This document shows positions 34,672 to 37,928 of a stretch of 37,928 nucleotides of DNA, piece by piece. Both the position numbers and the translations under genes were made by a program. Under the pieces are notes generated by a model, which saw only the letters and a list, made by a program, of their open reading frames with translations, was not told the origin of the DNA and ran no database searches. Source of the DNA: Sulfurovum sp. 16-42-52 (GTDB lineage Bacteria; Campylobacterota; Campylobacteria; Campylobacterales; Sulfurovaceae). Position 1 is the first letter of the stretch, and each line of letters begins with the position of its first letter. The DNA lies in contig NCHB01000015.1 in the NCBI GenBank assembly GCA_002281755.1, positions 1 to 37,928 on the forward strand, written 5' to 3'.

Positions 34672-35265
34672 CTACTCCCCTTTTTTATTTGTTGTAAGTA
34701 CCATATCTAAAAATAGATTGATTTCATTTTGAACATCATAACCGCTAAGACGCGAATCAACAACCAGCCCCGTTGCAAAAACAGCAAAAGAACTCACGCT
34801 GATAGCTATGGAAGACTCTATCTCACCTGAAGCTTTCGCTGCTTCCACAATACCGCCCAGTATCACCATAAACCGTTCTCTGCACTGTGCACTAAAGTCC
34901 AGCATCTCTTGGGATTCCTGCATCAAAGAGATAGCAAGAAACTCTTTATAAACTTTGAGATGTTTTTTTGCATTTTCATCTTCAAACAGTATATTGAAAA
35001 AATGAAAGAGCTTTTGCCGTGTCGAGTCTGAAGTTTCGATGCGCTCTAACAGTTTTTTCTCATGGTCTGCGATGAATGTGGTGATGATTTCAAAAACAAT
35101 ATCTTCTTTGTTCTCAAAATACTCATAAATCGTCCCTTTCCCCACGCCTGCAGTTTGCGCGATGTGCGAAATGGTCAATGAATTGATACCGTACTCAAGC
35201 AACAGTTCCCTGCAAGAGAGTGCGATATTTCTTCTTTTTTCCTCTTTGTTTACTACGATTGCCAC
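34672..35265 (-). CDS. TetR-family repressor of the efflux operon
   Basis: This 197-residue protein has an N-terminal helix-turn-helix (about 20-62; GINSLTISHIAQTAGVGKGT, then IYEYFENKEDI) of TetR type and a helical ligand domain. It is the first gene of the operon it is predicted to control. GTG start, RBS AAGGA 5 nt upstream. A palindrome TGACCG-T-CGGTCA lies just past the -10 box (see 35284-35310), so it should repress itself and the pump until an effector binds. Its effector is likely a pump substrate, by analogy to AcrR/TtgR/CmeR. Confidence 0.92.
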   Translation of the reverse strand: MAIVVNKEEKRRNIALSCRELLLEYGINSLTISHIAQTAGVGKGTIYEYFENKEDIVFEIITTFIADHEKKLLERIETSDSTRQKLFHFFNILFEDENAKKHLKVYKEFLAISLMQESQEMLDFSAQCRERFMVILGGIVEAAKASGEIESSIAISVSSFAVFATGLVVDSRLSGYDVQNEINLFLDMVLTTNKKGE

Positions 35266-35283
35266 TGTATTCCTTTTTTTGAC

Positions 35284-35310
35284 TGACCGTCGGTCAATGA
35301 TTGGATTATA
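35284..35310 (-). promoter_or_regulatory. tetR operon promoter and TetR operator
   Basis: The reverse strand has TATAAT (35310-35305, in TGTCTATAATCCAAT), and directly downstream the palindrome TGACCG-T-CGGTCA (35296-35284). The predicted start of transcription is at about 35298, so the operator covers +2 to +15. The half-site TGACCG/CGGTCA is close to the GACCGACNGTC-type boxes known for several TetR efflux regulators. This fits repression by blocking the polymerase. Confidence 0.75.
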
Positions 35311-35385
35311 GACAATGATTCTTTAAAGATTCTTAAATAAAAGGAGAAAAAGGAGAAAAAATGTCCGAAAAGAACAGAGCTGAGA

Positions 35386-35958
35386 CTAAAAGCGTCTCAT
35401 ACCCTCTGCCACTTGGGTTTCCAGCTGTGAAAATGCGCTGTCCATCGCTTGCACGATACTCTTGGCAGTGTCACCCGTTTTAACGCTGGTACTAAAAAGT
35501 TTTGCCTGATGCGAGTTGTTTTGAAGGTTGGCTATCTCCCAGTTGGCATCAAGATAGACCCTATCACCTTCAGCAATAAACCGCGTCACCTGTACCCGCA
35601 CCTTCAACTCAGGCTGCGTGTGGGTATCCCACGGGTACGCATACACTTGTGGCTGGTGAAAAGTTTTTTGCAGGTACCCTATGAGTCTGTTCGTCAGACC
35701 TGTGTTCATATCTTCTGCCCACACGGCACTTGAATTGAAACTGATCTGAGAGCTTGAGTGCGCCACGGCAAGCAGTCGCTTATCGAAATAGCTCGGCAGC
35801 GTAACTTTTTCTACGCCTACGCTTTTACCCAAAGCCGTGTAGGTTTTTGCAGGTATCGTAGGAACTGAAAGCATATAATAACTGCTTGTTGCACCACACC
35901 CTGCCACTATCATAACCGCTACAGGGATGGCTATCGTTTTGAGTAATCGTATTATCAT
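35386..35958 (-). CDS. pqiC: PqiC-like outer membrane lipoprotein (ABC transport auxiliary)
   Basis: This 190-residue protein has a lipobox ending VAGC (C21) and the ABC_trans_aux/DUF330 fold. Segments include YYMLSVPTIPA, VGVEKVTLPSYFDKRLLAV, WAEDMNTGLTNRLIGYL and a final AMDSAFSQLETQVAEGM. In E. coli PqiC is the outer-membrane lipoprotein of the PqiABC intermembrane lipid transport system. Here it directly follows the MCE protein gene, with a 1-nt overlap (TAATG). No terminator is visible after the stop. Confidence 0.87.
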   Translation of the reverse strand: MIIRLLKTIAIPVAVMIVAGCGATSSYYMLSVPTIPAKTYTALGKSVGVEKVTLPSYFDKRLLAVAHSSSQISFNSSAVWAEDMNTGLTNRLIGYLQKTFHQPQVYAYPWDTHTQPELKVRVQVTRFIAEGDRVYLDANWEIANLQNNSHQAKLFSTSVKTGDTAKSIVQAMDSAFSQLETQVAEGMRRF

Positions 35959-37574
35959 TACTGTTCTCCAAAAATAAGTGAATCGGGTTTACGGTTGAGC
36001 ATATCTAAAAACTGCTGCATGGACTTGGATGTTTCGGTAACTACTTTCAGCGTCTGGGCTATCTGACTGGCTAAAAGCGACTGATCATCATAGCTTTTGA
36101 TGGTTTGTTGTGCCGTAACCAAAGTTTTAGTGAGCTCTTTAAGTGTTTTATCCAACTCATCCGGCATGGTCTGAAATGACTTCTTGCCACTGAGCGCATT
36201 GAGGTCTTTGACTGATTTGCCCAGATCACTTAAAAGTCCATCTGAGTTGTCAACCACTTTGTTAAGCGAAGCAAGCAGCTGCTCAAGCGGTAGCGCATTG
36301 AGCTTTTGTAGCAATTTCTCAGCTTCATCCATCACTCCACCCCCATCACTCTTCACTGAAGGCAAGAGTGCAAACTTTTTACCCTGAACAAGGGTCTGTT
36401 TTGTGACATTTGCTTCAAAGCCCAAATCAACGAACAATGTACCGGTCAAAGGATCAGAGGGTTGCATCTTGGCACGCAACCCCTCTTCAACCATCTGTCT
36501 AAAATTTCGGTATGCTTTTGTCACTGTGTCGTCTTTTTGGGCAAATGCCGAGGTATCGATGTCCACCACCACACTACCTTGCATGACATGTGTCTCTTTA
36601 ACATACTGCAGTGCAATATTTTTCACCCTCCCAACTTCATAACCGCTATACTCCACCATCGCACCCACTCGTAATGCCGAAAGCGACTCTTGTGTCATGA
36701 TCTCGAAAGTTTTGACAAACTCACCGCCCTTGCCTACTTTGGTTCCTTCCGCGGCATTGGAGTTTTTATACAGACGAAAGACATAATGATCAGGAACAGG
36801 ATCATTGACGTCTTCATGGGTGGAGGAAAACTCTATACCGCCTTGCACCAGGTTGGATAAAGGGGCAACATTGATGTCAAACCTACCGTTTGCATATCTC
36901 AAATCTATGGTACTGGTGACCCAAAACTTAGAATCTCTATGGACATAAGGAACATACTGCTGTTGTATGAGAACGATAAAGTCAATATTTTGGCTGTCAA
37001 GTGAGATGTTGACATACTCTACCCGGCCAACGGTCAGATTTTTAAAGTGTACGGGTGTTCCCCTGCTGATGTTGAATCCTGAAGGTGCGGTCAGCTTGTA
37101 GTAAACACCCTCTTTGTTTTGATGAAAAGCATCTTTGAGTCCATAAAAATTATCTTTAAAGCGTCCCTCTTTTTCAGAATACATATTGATATACGTTCCT
37201 GAAAGCAGGGTATCCAGACCTGAAACACCCGTAACCCCTACTTCAGGTTTGACAATCCAAAACTTTGCTTTTTCATTCAGATAGGGTTTTGCCAGCTTAT
37301 CGATACGGGCAACCACCACGACCCCCTTGCCATTTTTTTGCAACTCGATCTTCTCCACAGTACCGATGGGAACATCTCTAAATTTAATTTGACTCTGACC
37401 TGCGTTAAGCCCTTCATTTTTAGGAAATATAATGCGAATCTCTTCGCCCCGTTCTGAGAAATATTGAAATGCCAGCCAACCTGCAACCATCAACGCAACA
37501 AAAGGCACTATCCATATCGAAGTGAGTAGATTGAAGCGTGAAGACTCTTCTATAAGCGGGGTCTGTTCTGACAT
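35958..37574 (-). CDS. pqiB: PqiB-type MCE protein, lipid transport across the periplasm
   Basis: This 538-residue protein has one N-terminal transmembrane helix (about 17-35), three MCE/MlaD domains (about 45-140, 160-250 and 285-390), and a helical C-terminal needle with heptads (about 415-525). The MCE signatures are visible as GQSQIKFRDVPIGTVEKIEL, RGTPVHFKNLTVGRVEYVNI and VGAMVEYSGYEVGRVKNIAL. PqiB hexamers form a hollow syringe that spans the periplasm and carries phospholipids. It starts 1 nt after the pqiA-like stop and overlaps pqiC by 1 nt. Length and domain count match the PqiB family. Confidence 0.93.
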   Translation of the reverse strand: MSEQTPLIEESSRFNLLTSIWIVPFVALMVAGWLAFQYFSERGEEIRIIFPKNEGLNAGQSQIKFRDVPIGTVEKIELQKNGKGVVVVARIDKLAKPYLNEKAKFWIVKPEVGVTGVSGLDTLLSGTYINMYSEKEGRFKDNFYGLKDAFHQNKEGVYYKLTAPSGFNISRGTPVHFKNLTVGRVEYVNISLDSQNIDFIVLIQQQYVPYVHRDSKFWVTSTIDLRYANGRFDINVAPLSNLVQGGIEFSSTHEDVNDPVPDHYVFRLYKNSNAAEGTKVGKGGEFVKTFEIMTQESLSALRVGAMVEYSGYEVGRVKNIALQYVKETHVMQGSVVVDIDTSAFAQKDDTVTKAYRNFRQMVEEGLRAKMQPSDPLTGTLFVDLGFEANVTKQTLVQGKKFALLPSVKSDGGGVMDEAEKLLQKLNALPLEQLLASLNKVVDNSDGLLSDLGKSVKDLNALSGKKSFQTMPDELDKTLKELTKTLVTAQQTIKSYDDQSLLASQIAQTLKVVTETSKSMQQFLDMLNRKPDSLIFGEQ

Positions 37575-37853
37575 TTAACTGTTCTCCTTAATCAATCGTT
37601 CATCAAAGGCATGGGCTGAGAGTAGGGTAAAAAATACCGAAATCGCAAATGCCGTAGCAGCAGTTCCAGCGACAATCTGTATGTTGGCAAGATGAATGAG
37701 TGCCGCCAGTATAGCGACTACGAACACGTCTATCATCGACCATGGTCCCACAAACTCTGTGAGGTAGTACAGTTTAAATTTACGCATTCTCTTATCTTTT
37801 CCCAGCGGGTATTTTACACTAATTAACAGATAGAACCCTCTGATTAACCCCAC
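37575..37853 (-). CDS. Truncated PqiA-like membrane protein (C-terminal half only)
   Basis: This 92-residue frame with two hydrophobic helices carries the C-terminal PqiA signature WSMIDVFVVAILAALI and LLSAHAFDERLIKE. Typical PqiA domains are about 200 residues with four helices and an N-terminal Cys-rich zinc site; here the frame starts at the loop before helix 3. TAG stands directly before the GTG (37853), and stops occur in all three frames within the 75 nt beyond, so no upstream half remains in the window. An ATG at 37787 is the alternative start. It may be a non-functional remnant or a small working subunit. Confidence 0.6.
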   Translation of the reverse strand: MGLIRGFYLLISVKYPLGKDKRMRKFKLYYLTEFVGPWSMIDVFVVAILAALIHLANIQIVAGTAATAFAISVFFTLLSAHAFDERLIKENS

Positions 37854-37928
37854 CTAACCACGATAAAACCGAAATTTAGCTAAAATAGAACTATCAAGAG
37901 CAACAAATATCTATCAAGGGATTATCGT
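37854..37928. other. Noncoding stretch at the window edge
   Basis: 75 nt with stops in all reverse frames. On the forward strand it carries TAAAAT near 37880, and AAGGGATTATCGT at the very end resembles the start of a leader for a gene beyond the window. Nothing firmer can be said. Confidence 0.3.

Noticed and set aside
24960-35265. The whole reverse run as one efflux operon
   Set aside because: The 72-nt gap with an inverted repeat (28472-28489) between the MFS gene and the exporter is enough to doubt a single transcript.

Overview
The window looks like a chromosomal segment of a Campylobacterota (epsilonproteobacterial) bacterium, probably a Sulfurovum- or Sulfurimonas-like marine chemolithotroph. 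This is inferred from gene content and protein style: a 196-residue Adk with a very short lid, a 510-residue RecN, a compact hisB-kdsC-lptC-lptA-engB-mrdA row, a HefABC-type TolC/adaptor/RND operon with a 235-residue adaptor, a single-domain asparaginase-like protein, and promoters with strong TATAAT boxes but weak -35 boxes. No rRNA, tRNA, CRISPR array, insertion sequence or complete phage was found.

Layout. (1) 1-1245 is an accessory patch. A RelE/HigB-like toxin and NadS-like antitoxin pair sits between two decayed tails of another addiction-module antidote gene, each followed by a copy of a REP-like palindrome. (2) 1246-2145 is an orphan Gly/Ser-rich lipoprotein. (3) 2213-8030 is mixed housekeeping: rlmB-fabI, a half-size asparaginase, hemF, a small lipoprotein, queC, ybeY and a Ca2+/Na+ antiporter. 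(4) 8031-16299 is a tightly packed reverse-strand envelope operon. Read in the direction of transcription it is tatD, mltD-like, rlpA, hisB, kdsC, lptC, lptA, engB, a GNAT acetyltransferase, an MreD-like membrane protein and mrdA. It joins LPS core synthesis and transport with cell-wall elongation and septal or lytic enzymes. (5) 16421-23384 holds a membrane-anchored Hpt protein, nadK-recN, aspS-adk and a FadL porin. (6) 23543-28437 holds a SYLF protein, a radical SAM/SPASM enzyme, a Cys-rich periplasmic protein and an MMPL/RND exporter. (7) 28510-35265 is a tetR-tolC-adaptor-RND-MFS efflux operon with a clear TetR-type operator over the predicted start site. (8) 35386-37853 is a pqiC-pqiB-'pqiA lipid-transport locus whose PqiA is only the C-terminal half of the usual domain.

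Regulatory signals worth attention are an exact TTTACC-N8-GGTAAA palindrome shared by two divergent intergenic regions, a 9-bp inverted repeat over the aspS promoter, a toxin promoter that predicts a leaderless mRNA, and an orphan consensus promoter inside an inverted repeat at 1122-1156. I found no cluster that is clearly a wholly new system. The best candidates for undescribed biology are the exporter/Cys-rich protein/radical SAM row (24081-28437), the shared divergent-promoter palindrome, and the nested toxin-antitoxin scar region.
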